Of a DNA stretch of 44,836 nt, positions 15,235-23,531 are shown piece after piece. The first letter of the stretch is position 1. The number at the start of each line of letters is the position of its first letter. Under the pieces are notes generated by a model. It had not been told where the DNA came from, ran no database searches, and saw nothing but the letters and a program-made list of their open reading frames with translations. The DNA is from Micavibrio_C sp964577255 (GTDB lineage Bacteria; Pseudomonadota; Alphaproteobacteria; Micavibrionales; Micavibrionaceae), in the NCBI GenBank assembly GCA_964577255.1, contig CAZNYM010000011.1, positions 1-44,836 on the forward strand, written 5' to 3'. The position numbers and the translations under genes were made by a program.

Positions 15235-15804
15235 ATGAATCACGGTATCAAGCAACGCAAACTGAACCGCACGACCCCGCACCGCCAGGCGATGTTCGCC
15301 AACATGGCGGCGTCGCTGATCAAGCACGAGCAGATCATCACCACGCTGCCCAAGGCCAAGGATCTGCGCCCGTTCGTGGAAAAACTCATCACCCTGGGTA
15401 AAAAAGGCGGTCTGGCCAATCGTCGCCGCGCGATTGCGATCATGCGCGACAAGGATCAGGTCGACAAGATTTTCAGCGTGCTGGCCGAACGCTACAAGAC
15501 CCGTGCCGGCGGCTATTGCCGCGTGCTCAAGGCCGGCTTCCGCTACGGCGACGCCGCCCCTATCGCGGTGATCGAGCTGATCGACCGCGATGTCACCGCC
15601 AAGGGCAAGGACAGCGGTCCGGTACCGGGTGAGGAGATCGTGGCGTCCGAACACGAAGCCGCCCCCAAAACCGCCAAGGCCCCGAAAAAACCCGCCGCGC
15701 CCAAGGCCCCCAAGGCCGAGAAAGCCGCCGGCGGCAAGAAGGAAGGCCAATCGGCATCGCCCAAAGCGCCGCGCAGCCCGCGCGGATCGCAGCGCGGCGG
15801 CTGA
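15235..15804 (+). CDS. rplQ: 50S ribosomal protein L17, with long C-terminal tail
   Basis: L17 sits near the tunnel exit. The core starts MNHGIKQRKLNRTTPHRQAMFANMA in segments and runs to VIELIDRDVTAKG at about residue 124. A further 65 residues, rich in Ala, Pro and Lys, end in SPRGSQRGG, so the product is 189 residues against a usual 120-140. GGAAGACCGGAG precedes the ATG. It is the last gene of the rpoA operon and is followed by a strong terminator. Confidence 0.95.
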   Translation: MNHGIKQRKLNRTTPHRQAMFANMAASLIKHEQIITTLPKAKDLRPFVEKLITLGKKGGLANRRRAIAIMRDKDQVDKIFSVLAERYKTRAGGYCRVLKAGFRYGDAAPIAVIELIDRDVTAKGKDSGPVPGEEIVASEHEAAPKTAKAPKKPAAPKAPKAEKAAGGKKEGQSASPKAPRSPRGSQRGG

Positions 15805-15812
15805 TTTTACGT

Positions 15813-15841
15813 TTTACAGGATTGCAAAAAACGGCCTTAAT
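15813..15841 (+). promoter_or_regulatory. Candidate promoter of the Do protease gene, overlapping the rplQ terminator
   Basis: TTTACA (15813-15818) and CTTAAT (15836-15841) are 17 bp apart. The -10 element lies in the terminator hairpin, and transcription would start about 15848, 25 bp before the protease start codon. It is the only reasonable promoter between the two genes, but the -10 match is 4 of 6. Confidence 0.35.
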
Positions 15842-15857
15842 CAGGCCGTTTTTTTTT
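15826..15857 (+). terminator. Intrinsic terminator after rplQ
   Basis: Stem AAAAAACGGCCT / AGGCCGTTTTTT with loop TAATC, ending in a run of nine T residues (15849-15857). It lies 22 bp after the rplQ stop and is the strongest terminator in the window. Only 15 bp separate it from the next start codon. Confidence 0.9.
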
Positions 15858-15872
15858 GGCATGGTTGCGGGC

Positions 15873-17297
15873 ATGAAAAACGCTTTTCTCCTGACCCTCG
15901 CGCTTTTGTTTTTCTCCCCGCTGCCGTCCTGGGCGCAGGACGCGGACAAGACCGTGCCCGCCACTCGCGCGCAGGCCGAACTGTCGTTCGCGCCGCTGGT
16001 GAAGCAGGTGTCGCCCGCCGTGGTCAACATCTATACCAGCCGGGTGGTGGCCCGTGCCTACAGCCCCTTCATGAACGATCCGTTCTTCGAGCATTTCTTC
16101 GGCCAGAGCTTCGGCATGGGCGGGCTGACCCGCCGGCAGGTGGAAAATTCCCTGGGCTCGGGCGTGCTGATGGAGCCGGACGGGCTGATCGTCACCAACG
16201 CCCATGTCATTCGCGGGGCCGATGAGATCAAGGTGGTGCTCAACAGCGGCAAGGAATACGAGGCGCGCAAGGTGCTGGCCGACGATGCCTCCGACCTTGC
16301 GCTCCTGCGCATCGACGCTAAAGGCGAGCAGCTGCCCTATGTGACCCTCAAGCCCAGCGAAACGCTGGAAGTGGGCGACATGGTGCTGGCGATCGGCAAC
16401 CCCTTTGGTGTCGGCCAGACGGTGACGAGCGGCATCGTCTCGGCGCTGGCGCGCTCCTCGCTCAACATCAACGACTTCAATTTCTTCATCCAGACAGATG
16501 CCGCCATCAACCCCGGCAATTCCGGCGGGCCGCTCGTCGCCATGGATGGGCACGTGGTTGGCATCAATTCAGCCATCTTCTCGCGCACCGGCGGCAGCCT
16601 GGGGATCGGCTTCGCCATTCCTTCGGAGATGGTGGCGAGCGTGATCGCGGCCGAAAAAGCGGGCCGGGGCTCGGAACACGGCGTGGTGCGCGCCTGGATG
16701 GGCGTCACCGGCCAGAAACTGACCAGCGACATCGCCGAATCGCTCGGGCTTGCCGATACGCGCGGCGTGCTGGTGGCGGCGCTTTCAAACGCCAGCCCGG
16801 CGCGCAAGGAAGGGCTTGATGTCGGCGACGTCATCATCGGCATCAACGGCCGGCCCGTGGGCGATCCGGCCGAACTGAAATTCCGCATGGCGACCATTCC
16901 GCTGGGCTCCGAAGCGCGTTTCGATGTGGTGCGCAAGAAGGGTGGCACCGGGACGGTGACCGTGCAGGCGATTGCCCCGCCGGACGAGCCGCCGCGCGCC
17001 GAAACCGTGCTGGAGGGCTATCATCCGCTTGCCGGAGTGAAGGTGGCCAACCTCAATCCCGCGGTGGCGGCGGAGCTGGGCCTGCGCGAGGACGAGGGCG
17101 GCGTGGTGATCGTCGACGTCGACGGTCGTTCGGGCGCACTGCGCTTTGCCGATCCCGGTGACAGGGTGGTGGCGGTGAACGGCCGCGACATCGACGCTGT
17201 CGCCACGTTGCGCGAAGTTCTGGAAGACGGCAACGTCCGCGCCTGGCAGATCGTGCTCTCGCGCGACGGCCGCCAGCGTCAGATCATCATCCGCTAG
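15873..17297 (+). CDS. Periplasmic serine protease of the Do/HtrA (DegP/DegQ/MucD) family
   Basis: A secreted quality-control protease. The start MKNAFLLTLALLFF with cleavage expected after SWA (residue 21) is a typical signal peptide; ATG 15861 would add four residues. The trypsin-like domain has the triad His111 (TNAHV), Asp141 (ASDLALL) and Ser217 (NPGNSGGPL). Two PDZ domains follow, about residues 260-350 and 375-470. Length is 474 residues, normal for the family. It follows rplQ, as in many alphaproteobacteria. DegP, DegQ and MucD cannot be told apart here, so no symbol is given. Confidence 0.92.
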   Translation: MKNAFLLTLALLFFSPLPSWAQDADKTVPATRAQAELSFAPLVKQVSPAVVNIYTSRVVARAYSPFMNDPFFEHFFGQSFGMGGLTRRQVENSLGSGVLMEPDGLIVTNAHVIRGADEIKVVLNSGKEYEARKVLADDASDLALLRIDAKGEQLPYVTLKPSETLEVGDMVLAIGNPFGVGQTVTSGIVSALARSSLNINDFNFFIQTDAAINPGNSGGPLVAMDGHVVGINSAIFSRTGGSLGIGFAIPSEMVASVIAAEKAGRGSEHGVVRAWMGVTGQKLTSDIAESLGLADTRGVLVAALSNASPARKEGLDVGDVIIGINGRPVGDPAELKFRMATIPLGSEARFDVVRKKGGTGTVTVQAIAPPDEPPRAETVLEGYHPLAGVKVANLNPAVAAELGLREDEGGVVIVDVDGRSGALRFADPGDRVVAVNGRDIDAVATLREVLEDGNVRAWQIVLSRDGRQRQIIIR

Positions 17298-17315
17298 GCC
17301 TTTCCGCGTCCTGGA

Positions 17316-17344
17316 TTGTCATCGTTCGCCAAACGTTCTATATA
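17316..17344 (+). promoter_or_regulatory. Sigma70-type promoter of rarA, apparently leaderless
   Basis: TTGTCA (17316-17321) and TATATA (17339-17344) are 17 bp apart. The -10 ends 7 bp before the ATG at 17352, so the transcript would begin at or within a base or two of the start codon. No SD sequence is present. Confidence 0.6.
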
Positions 17345-17351
17345 GATTGGC

Positions 17352-18653
17352 ATGCCCGATCTTTTTGCCGCCAGTGCCGCCGTTTCCGCCAATGAGGGGC
17401 CGCGCCCGCTGCCCGACCGGCTGCGCCCGGCCGATCTCGCTCAGGTGGCGGGGCAGGGGCATGTGCTCAATCCGGAATCGGGCCTGTGGAAGATGATCGC
17501 GGAGGGGCGCGTCACTTCGCTCATCCTCTGGGGCCCGCCCGGCTGCGGCAAGACCACCCTTGCGCGCCTGATGGCCGGCAAGACGGATATGCATTTCGAG
17601 CAGATTTCGGCGATCTTCTCGGGCGTGGCGGATTTAAAGCGCGTGTTCGAATCCGCGCGCCTGCGCCGCCGCAACGGCCAGAGAACGTTATTGTTCGTCG
17701 ACGAAATCCACCGCTTCAACAAATCGCAGCAGGACGCGTTCCTGCCAGTTCTCGAGGACGGCACCATCACGTTGATCGGCGCGACCACGGAAAACCCCTC
17801 GTTCGAGCTCAATCCCGCGCTGCTTTCCCGCTGCCAGGTATTCGTGCTGCGGCGCCTGGACGACGACGCGCTTGAAGTGCTGCTGCGGCGCGCGGAGGAG
17901 GATGCCGGGCGCACGCTACCGTTGACAGAGGAAGCGCGCGCCACGCTGCGCGCGATGGCGGATGGCGACGGCCGCTATATCCTGACCATCGCCGAGCAGG
18001 TTCTGGCACAGGGCAAAACGCTTGACCCCGCCGCGCTTTCTTCCCTGGTCAACCGCCGTCCTGCCCTTTACGACAAAAGCGACGACAGCCATTACAATTT
18101 GATCTCGGCGCTGCATAAATCGGTACGTGGATCGGATGTGGACGCCGCTTTGTACTGGTTCGCGCGCATGCTGGAGGGGGGAGAAGATCCGCGCTATCTC
18201 GCCCGGCGCCTGGTGCGCATGGCGGTCGAGGATATCGGTATGGCCGAGCCGCAGGCGCTGCCCTTTTGCGTGAGCGCGTGGGAGACTTACGAAAGGCTCG
18301 GCAGTCCCGAGGGCGAGCTGGCCCTGGCGCAGGCGGTGATCTTCCTCGCCACCGCGCCCAAATCGAACGCGGCCTACGCGGCTTACAATCAGGCACGCGC
18401 TACCGCGCGCGATACGGGATCGCTGGCGCCGCCCGCGCATATCATGAATGCGCCGACCAAGCTCATGAAAAACCTCGGCTACGGGGCAGACTATGAATAC
18501 GACCCCGACACGCCCGAAGGATTCTCGGGCCAGAATTATTTTCCCGACGGCATGAGACGCCAGGAATTCTATCGGCCCTTCGAACGCGGCTTCGAGCGCG
18601 AGGTCGTCAAACGCCTGGATTACTGGCGGAAGCTGCGGGAGCAGAAAAAGTAG
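17352..18653 (+). CDS. rarA: Replication-associated AAA+ recombination protein RarA (MgsA)
   Basis: RarA is a homologue of yeast Mgs1 and human WRNIP1 that acts on stalled replication forks and binds SSB. The AAA+ core has Walker A GPPGCGKTT (residues 61-69), Walker B LLFVDEIHRF (about 113-122) and sensor 1 GATTENPSF. The arginine-finger region ALLSRCQVF follows. The C-terminal half has the tetramerisation segment with YDKSDDSHYNLISALHKSVRGSD. At 433 residues it is full length. Its place between the Do protease and the pseudouridine synthase group matches other alphaproteobacteria; no crcB gene follows it. Confidence 0.95.
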   Translation: MPDLFAASAAVSANEGPRPLPDRLRPADLAQVAGQGHVLNPESGLWKMIAEGRVTSLILWGPPGCGKTTLARLMAGKTDMHFEQISAIFSGVADLKRVFESARLRRRNGQRTLLFVDEIHRFNKSQQDAFLPVLEDGTITLIGATTENPSFELNPALLSRCQVFVLRRLDDDALEVLLRRAEEDAGRTLPLTEEARATLRAMADGDGRYILTIAEQVLAQGKTLDPAALSSLVNRRPALYDKSDDSHYNLISALHKSVRGSDVDAALYWFARMLEGGEDPRYLARRLVRMAVEDIGMAEPQALPFCVSAWETYERLGSPEGELALAQAVIFLATAPKSNAAYAAYNQARATARDTGSLAPPAHIMNAPTKLMKNLGYGADYEYDPDTPEGFSGQNYFPDGMRRQEFYRPFERGFEREVVKRLDYWRKLREQKK

Positions 18654-18664
18654 ATCCCGCAAGT

Positions 18665-18695
18665 TTGCGCTTTCGCGGCCCGGCAAAGATATAAT
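18665..18695 (+). promoter_or_regulatory. Candidate promoter of the lipoprotein-rluC cluster
   Basis: A perfect TATAAT at 18690-18695 has TTGCGC at 18665-18670 upstream with a 19-bp gap, longer than ideal. It lies 33 bp before the lipoprotein start codon. Confidence 0.4.
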
Positions 18696-18728
18696 GACAG
18701 CCTGCCGGGAGCATGTTAGGTTAACGCC

Positions 18729-18911
18729 ATGAAAAGAATGACTTTTTTGATGATAACCGTTCTGGTCGCCGGGCTTGCGGGCGCTTGCGCTCCGGTTGAT
18801 GTGCCGCCGCCGCCTGAACCGATGGATATCGAGCAGGTGAAAAAGGACATGTCCTGGACCCCGCCCGCCGATGAGCCGCCCGTCACCCATTCCGAACAAG
18901 GCATGCGATGA
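18729..18911 (+). CDS. Small lipoprotein, 60 residues
   Basis: The product has a Lys/Arg N-terminus (MKRMTF), a hydrophobic stretch and a lipobox LAGAC with Cys20, so it is likely lipidated and inserted in a membrane. The 40-residue mature part is rich in Pro, Asp and Glu and has no recognised domain. The alanine at -3 makes the lipobox suboptimal. ATGA overlaps the next gene (18908-18911), suggesting coupling. Many alphaproteobacteria have crcB at this position, so this gene appears to be lineage-specific. Function unknown. Confidence 0.7.
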   Translation: MKRMTFLMITVLVAGLAGACAPVDVPPPPEPMDIEQVKKDMSWTPPADEPPVTHSEQGMR

Positions 18912-19894
18912 GCGAGGCCGCGCTTCTGGACGTGCAGGACGACGATGACGGCCAACGCCTCGACCGCTGGCTGAAAAAGCGCCTGCCGGGCGTTCCTTAT
19001 GCGCTACTGCAAAAACTGATGCGTACCGGGCAGGTGCGCGTCGACGGCAAGCGCGCCAAGGCCGAAACGCGCCTGGTGGCCGGGCAGAAGGTGCGCGTTC
19101 CGCCCGTAGACATCAAAAGCGGCGATAAACGCGGCGACCAGTTCCGGCCGCAGGGCGACGACAAGGCCTACATTGAAAGCCTTATCATTTACGACGACGG
19201 CGACATCATCGCGCTCAACAAGCCCTTCGGCCTGCCGTGCCAGGGCGGATCGGGCATCATGCGCCATGTTGACGGACTGCTTAAAAGCCTGACGAGCAAA
19301 AAGGGCGTGAAGCCGCGCCTAGTGCACCGTCTTGACCGCGACACATCGGGCGTTCTTCTGGTGGCGCGGTCGCTTAAGATGGCGCAGGCGCTTGGGCGCA
19401 TGTTTTCGGGACGCGGCATCCGCAAATATTACTGGGCGGTGGTGACGCCTGCGCCCGAAACCTATGAAGGGCGCATCGACATGCCGCTCAACAAGGGCCT
19501 GGGCAACGCCAAGGACAAGATGATCGTCGACGAGGATGAAGGCAAAACGTCGATTACCGACTTCGCGCTGATAGAACACGCCGGGAAGACGGCGGCCTTC
19601 ATGGCGTTCTGGCCGCGCACCGGCCGCACGCACCAGATCCGCGTGCACGCGGCCGAGGGCTTGAAATGCCCGATTCTGGGTGATGAGAAATACGGCCGCG
19701 ACGACGAGCTGCTAGATAACGTCGAGATCGCCGGGCGGCTTCATCTGCACGCGCGCCGGGTGATATTCAAGCACCCCGCGACTGGCAAGACGATCGACAT
19801 CACGGCACCGCTGCCGCCCGACCTGAAAAAGACCTGGAAGGCGCTGGGGTTCGATCACAACGACAAGGGCGATCCGTTCGCCGATCAGGATTAG
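18908..19894 (+). CDS. Large-subunit rRNA pseudouridine synthase, RluC/RluD type
   Basis: The enzyme converts specific 23S rRNA uridines to pseudouridine. An N-terminal S4 RNA-binding domain (about residues 17-65, RLDRWLKKRLPGVPYALLQ) precedes the catalytic domain with HRLDRDTSG at 140-148, where Asp143 is the nucleophile. GRTHQIRVH near residue 241 is the other family motif. The product has 328 residues, a normal length. It could be RluC or RluD; the location beside rarA and ATP12 favours RluC, but specificity cannot be read from the sequence. It overlaps the small lipoprotein gene. Confidence 0.9.
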   Translation: MSEAALLDVQDDDDGQRLDRWLKKRLPGVPYALLQKLMRTGQVRVDGKRAKAETRLVAGQKVRVPPVDIKSGDKRGDQFRPQGDDKAYIESLIIYDDGDIIALNKPFGLPCQGGSGIMRHVDGLLKSLTSKKGVKPRLVHRLDRDTSGVLLVARSLKMAQALGRMFSGRGIRKYYWAVVTPAPETYEGRIDMPLNKGLGNAKDKMIVDEDEGKTSITDFALIEHAGKTAAFMAFWPRTGRTHQIRVHAAEGLKCPILGDEKYGRDDELLDNVEIAGRLHLHARRVIFKHPATGKTIDITAPLPPDLKKTWKALGFDHNDKGDPFADQD

Positions 19895-19901
19895 CGCGGC
19901 C

Positions 19902-20738
19902 ATGGTGCTGTTTTACGAGGAAAAGCAGGAGAAGCCCGACACGCCCACGCGCCGTCGCCTGCGCCTTGTGCGCCGGATCGTGTTCTGGCTTTTCGTTCTG
20001 AGCGTCATTGCGTTGTGGGTGCTGTCGCGCCTGGGCGGGAACGGCGAGCCCCTGCGCCTGGGGATGCAGGATTACCTGAGCCAGGTTTCGGGCATGACCG
20101 CCGAGATCGGCGATTTCCGCGACATGCGCTTTTTCCCCATAGCCGGCATCGACATCGGCGATACCACTTTCACCGATTCCGCCGGCGCGCCGCGGGCGAA
20201 GCTCGCGCACCTCCGCATACGCATGAATTTCTGGGATGTGTTCTTCAACCGCCGGCGTTATCACGAACTGATGCTTTCCGGCTTGCACTTGATGCCGGGC
20301 GGGCATCTGCCGGGGGCGGTGGTGATCGACAGCGCCGGATTGTCGGCGGAGGAGAAGGCGTTCACCCTGTCCGGGCATTACCAGGAACGGCCCTTTACCT
20401 TGCGCCTGCCGGTCGAGACGGCGGTGGCGGTGTCGGGCGTGAACCTGTTCACCGTGCCGGAAGCGCTTGGGATTCTTGTGACGCGGCCCGGCGTGCTGGA
20501 GGCCGATTTGCGGCGCCGGGGCAAAGTTCTGACCGGCACGCTGCGGCTCCAGGGGCGCCATGCGGCTCGGGCGCAGGCGCTTTCCGATCTCGTTCTGCTG
20601 CTCTCTCTGGCCCAGGGGCGCACGACCGCCGTGCCGCCGCTGCCCGATGTGCGCCGGGAGAAATGCCTGGCGGGCGACATGACTCTCGGGCGCGATGAGC
20701 TGAGCGTCAATCTTGCGCCCTGCAAGGCAGAGCCATGA
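19902..20738 (+). CDS. Membrane-anchored AsmA-like protein
   Basis: The 278-residue product has a basic cytoplasmic start, one transmembrane helix (about residues 25-43) and a long periplasmic part. The pattern of short beta strands, as in AEIGDFRDMRFFPIAGIDIGDT and the repeated L-x-L segments, is that of AsmA or inner-membrane lipid-transfer-like proteins, although it is shorter than E. coli AsmA. I infer an envelope role only from that similarity. The stop overlaps the ATP12 start (ATGA, 20735-20738), and it lies 7 bp after the pseudouridine synthase gene. Confidence 0.55.
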   Translation: MVLFYEEKQEKPDTPTRRRLRLVRRIVFWLFVLSVIALWVLSRLGGNGEPLRLGMQDYLSQVSGMTAEIGDFRDMRFFPIAGIDIGDTTFTDSAGAPRAKLAHLRIRMNFWDVFFNRRRYHELMLSGLHLMPGGHLPGAVVIDSAGLSAEEKAFTLSGHYQERPFTLRLPVETAVAVSGVNLFTVPEALGILVTRPGVLEADLRRRGKVLTGTLRLQGRHAARAQALSDLVLLLSLAQGRTTAVPPLPDVRREKCLAGDMTLGRDELSVNLAPCKAEP

Positions 20739-21424
20739 AGAGATTTTACCGGCAGGCGGGCGTAGAAGCAGACGCGGTGCAATTCACGATCACCCTCGAC
20801 GGAAAACCGGTGCGCACGCCCGCTGGCCGCACGTTGACGGTTTCTTCCGAACGGCTCGCGGCAGCCATCGCCTCCGAATGGCAGGCGCAGGAAAAAGACA
20901 TCGTGCCGGCCCGCATGCCCCTGACGCAGATCGCAGTCACGGTGCTCGACCGTCTGGGGGAGCAGCGCCCTGCCCTGGAAACGGAGATGATGCGCTATCT
21001 CGATACTGATCTGCTGTGCTATCGCGCTGCTCATCCTCCGGAGCTGGCGGCCCGGCAGGAAGCGGCGTTCGCAGTACCGCTGCGCTGGTTCGCGGGGCGC
21101 TATGGCGCGACTCTGAAGACGACCACGGGCCTGAACGCGCTCGCGCAGCCCCAAGCCGCGCACGAAGCCGTGGCAGTAGAAGCGCGGGCTCTTGATGATC
21201 AGCGCTTCCTCGCGCTTTATCTTGCTGTGAAAGCAGCAGGCTCGCTGGTGCTGGGGTTGGGTCTTGCCGCCCGAGAATTTTCGGCGGACGACGTGTGGTC
21301 GCTCATGCATATGGAAGAGCAGCACAAGGCCGAAATCTATGGCGAATCCCTTGAAAGAACGGGCGCCGTGTACATGGAACTGCAGGCGCTGGCGCGCTTT
21401 TTAAGCCTGCTTGAAGCGGCGTGA
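20735..21424 (+). CDS. ATP12-family F1-ATPase assembly chaperone
   Basis: ATP12 proteins bind the F1 alpha subunit during ATP synthase assembly and occur in mitochondria and alphaproteobacteria. Family features are the start KRFYRQAGVE, the TLDGKPVRTPAGRTL block at about residues 23-37, the SEWQAQ segment and TDLLCYRA near residue 90. At 229 residues it is full length. It overlaps the upstream AsmA-like gene by ATGA. It is one of the best taxonomic markers in the window. Confidence 0.9.
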   Translation: MKRFYRQAGVEADAVQFTITLDGKPVRTPAGRTLTVSSERLAAAIASEWQAQEKDIVPARMPLTQIAVTVLDRLGEQRPALETEMMRYLDTDLLCYRAAHPPELAARQEAAFAVPLRWFAGRYGATLKTTTGLNALAQPQAAHEAVAVEARALDDQRFLALYLAVKAAGSLVLGLGLAAREFSADDVWSLMHMEEQHKAEIYGESLERTGAVYMELQALARFLSLLEAA

Positions 21425-21727
21425 ACGCCCGCGCGTTTACGAAGATGTTGCGCTGCGGAAAAATTTTTGTTACTGTCAGGTTTCTGTGCAACAAAAAATG
21501 GAAATGACCATGGCTTACGCCGTCAAGAGTACACCCGTCATTTCCGGTCCCGGCGCGGGGCTTTTCCTGGTCTAGGAAACCCTGTAAAGGCCCGGAAATC
21601 CTGAATTTTAAGGGGTTTCGACAGGCCGCCGGACGCTTCTTCGCCGCACATTTTCCTTTCCCTTGTGCCGTATTTCCGGAGTGTCTTTGCGCCTGTCGCC
21701 GCCTTTCGCGCCGCCACTGGCCATGTG
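21425..21727. other. Intergenic stretch of 303 bp between ATP12 and the ABC exporter
   Basis: It holds a weak promoter-like pair, TTGCGC (21448-21453) and TACTGT (21471-21476) with 17 bp between, then a 25-codon open frame at 21498-21575 that starts MEMTMAYAVKST and has no SD, and a 7-bp inverted repeat (GAAACCC 21576-21582 / GGGTTTC 21613-21619) with a long loop. None of these is convincing. The 25-codon frame could be a leader peptide or chance. Confidence 0.35.
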
Positions 21728-23524
21728 ATGATTGAAAAGATGAAGAACAGCAACGTGACATACAAGGACGTGATCCGTTTCGCCGCCCATTACTGGCGCC
21801 GCCATGCGCGCTTCGGTGCTGGCGCGGCGGCGCTGATGTTTACGGCCACAGCGATCGACGCCCTGGTGCCGGTTTATGTCGGCAAGATCGTGGACGCGCT
21901 GGCGCAGGGCGCGCCTGGAAACCTCGATTCCTACGGCCGAGCGATGCAGTTCTTTTTCGTTTTCCTGATCATCAGCCTGGTGTTTCACTTGCTCCGCGCG
22001 GGGTCGATGTACCTGTGGAACATTTTCGCCATCCGCAATCTTTATGAGATCGTCAGCGAGTCGATGCAGAAAGTGCAACGCTTCTCGGCCGACTGGCACG
22101 CTAATAGTTTCGCCGGCGCCACCGTGCGCAAGATCACGCGCGGCATGTGGTCGTTCGACGTGTTCGAGGACACGTTGTTCATGGGCCTGATGCCGGCGGT
22201 CGTCATCACCGTGGCGATGTGCGCAATGCTGATCCTGAAACTGCCGGAGGTAGGCCTGTTCGCGTCTTTCATGGTGCTGCTGTACGCGATCTTCAGCATT
22301 CTGATGTCCATTCGCGTGCTAGCGCCGCTGTTTCGCGAGTCGGCGCGCGCCGACACGAAAATGGGCGCAACCCTGGCCGACATCATGACCGGCATTCCTA
22401 CGATCAAGGCGTTCGGCGCGGAAGAGCGCGAGGACGGGCTGTTCCGCGAGGTCAGCACGCTGTGGCGCCGCCGTGCCATCAAAAGCTGGCAGACGGCACA
22501 GACCGTCGATCTGTCACGCGGTCTTCTGCGCGTCGTCATGATGACGGGGATGATCCTTCTAACCATCTGGATGTGGAAGCAGGGGCGCTCGAGCCCCGGT
22601 GACATCGCCTTGGCGCTGACCAGCTTTTTCATCATCGGCGGGTATCTGCGCGATGTGGGCATGCATATCACCAACCTGCAGAAATCAGTGAGCGAGATGG
22701 AAGACGCCATCAGTTTCTGGCTGCAGGACACCGAAGTCAGGGACGCCTCGGGCGCGCCAGCGATCCGCATCAGCCAGGGCGGCATCACTTTCGACAACGT
22801 CACCTTCGCCTACAAGGGGCAGGAGCGGCCGACCTTCGCCGGTTTCAATATCGACATCCGCCCGGGCGAGAAAATCGCGCTGGTGGGCCCCTCGGGCAGC
22901 GGCAAATCGACGTTCATCAAACTGATCCAGCGCCTTTACGACGTTCAGGGTGGCAGGATCCTGATCGACGGGCAGGACATCGCCGCCGTGACGCAGGAAT
23001 CGCTGCGCCGCCATATCGCGCTCGTGCCGCAGGACCCGATTTTATTCCACCGCTCGCTGGCGGTAAACATCGCTTACGGCCGCCCGGGCGCGGGTCTGGC
23101 GGAGATCGAGGACGCTGCGCGCAAGGCTTACGCCCACGATTTCATCACTGCTTTGCCGCAAGGCTAAGAGACACTGGTGGGCGAGCGCGGCGTGAAGCTT
23201 TCGGGCGGCGAGCGCCAGCGCGTGGCGATCGCGCGGGCGATACTGGCGAACGCGCCGATCCTGATCTTGGACGAGGCGACCTCGAGCCTGGATTCGATCT
23301 CGGAGCATTACATCCAGAAGGCGCTTGAAGCCCTGATGGAAGGGCGCACGACCATCACTGTGGCGCACCGGCTTTCGACCATCCAGAAAGCCGACCGCAT
23401 CCTCGTGTTTGCGGGCGGCTTGATCGTGGAGCAGGGCACGCACGCGGAGCTGGTGGCGCGGCCGGGCTCGCAGTACCGGAACCTATACGAGATGCAGGCC
23501 TTTGACCTGGTGGGGAACGGGTAA
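21728..23524 (+). pseudogene. ABC exporter (fused membrane and ATPase domains) with in-frame TAA stop
   Basis: The 1797-bp frame encodes a six-helix ABC membrane domain (about residues 20-320) and an ATPase domain with Walker A GPSGSGKST and Q-loop LVPQDP. A TAA at 23165-23167 (codon 480) falls in LPQG-stop-ETLVGERG, where related exporters have Tyr. The rest continues in the same frame with signature LSGGERQR, Walker B ILILDEATS and the H-loop AHRLS. A single base change from TAC/TAT explains it. The first part lacks the signature motif, and the rest lacks Walker A, so neither would work alone. Start ATG 21728 (MIEKMKNSN) is likely. It may be a recent pseudogene or a sequence error. Substrate unknown. 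Confidence 0.85.
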
Positions 23525-23531
23525 AGAAGTC

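Noticed and set aside
23165..23167. Recoding of the stop codon in the ABC exporter as selenocysteine or pyrrolysine
   Set aside because: The codon is TAA, which neither system uses, and related proteins have Tyr here. A point mutation or error is simpler.
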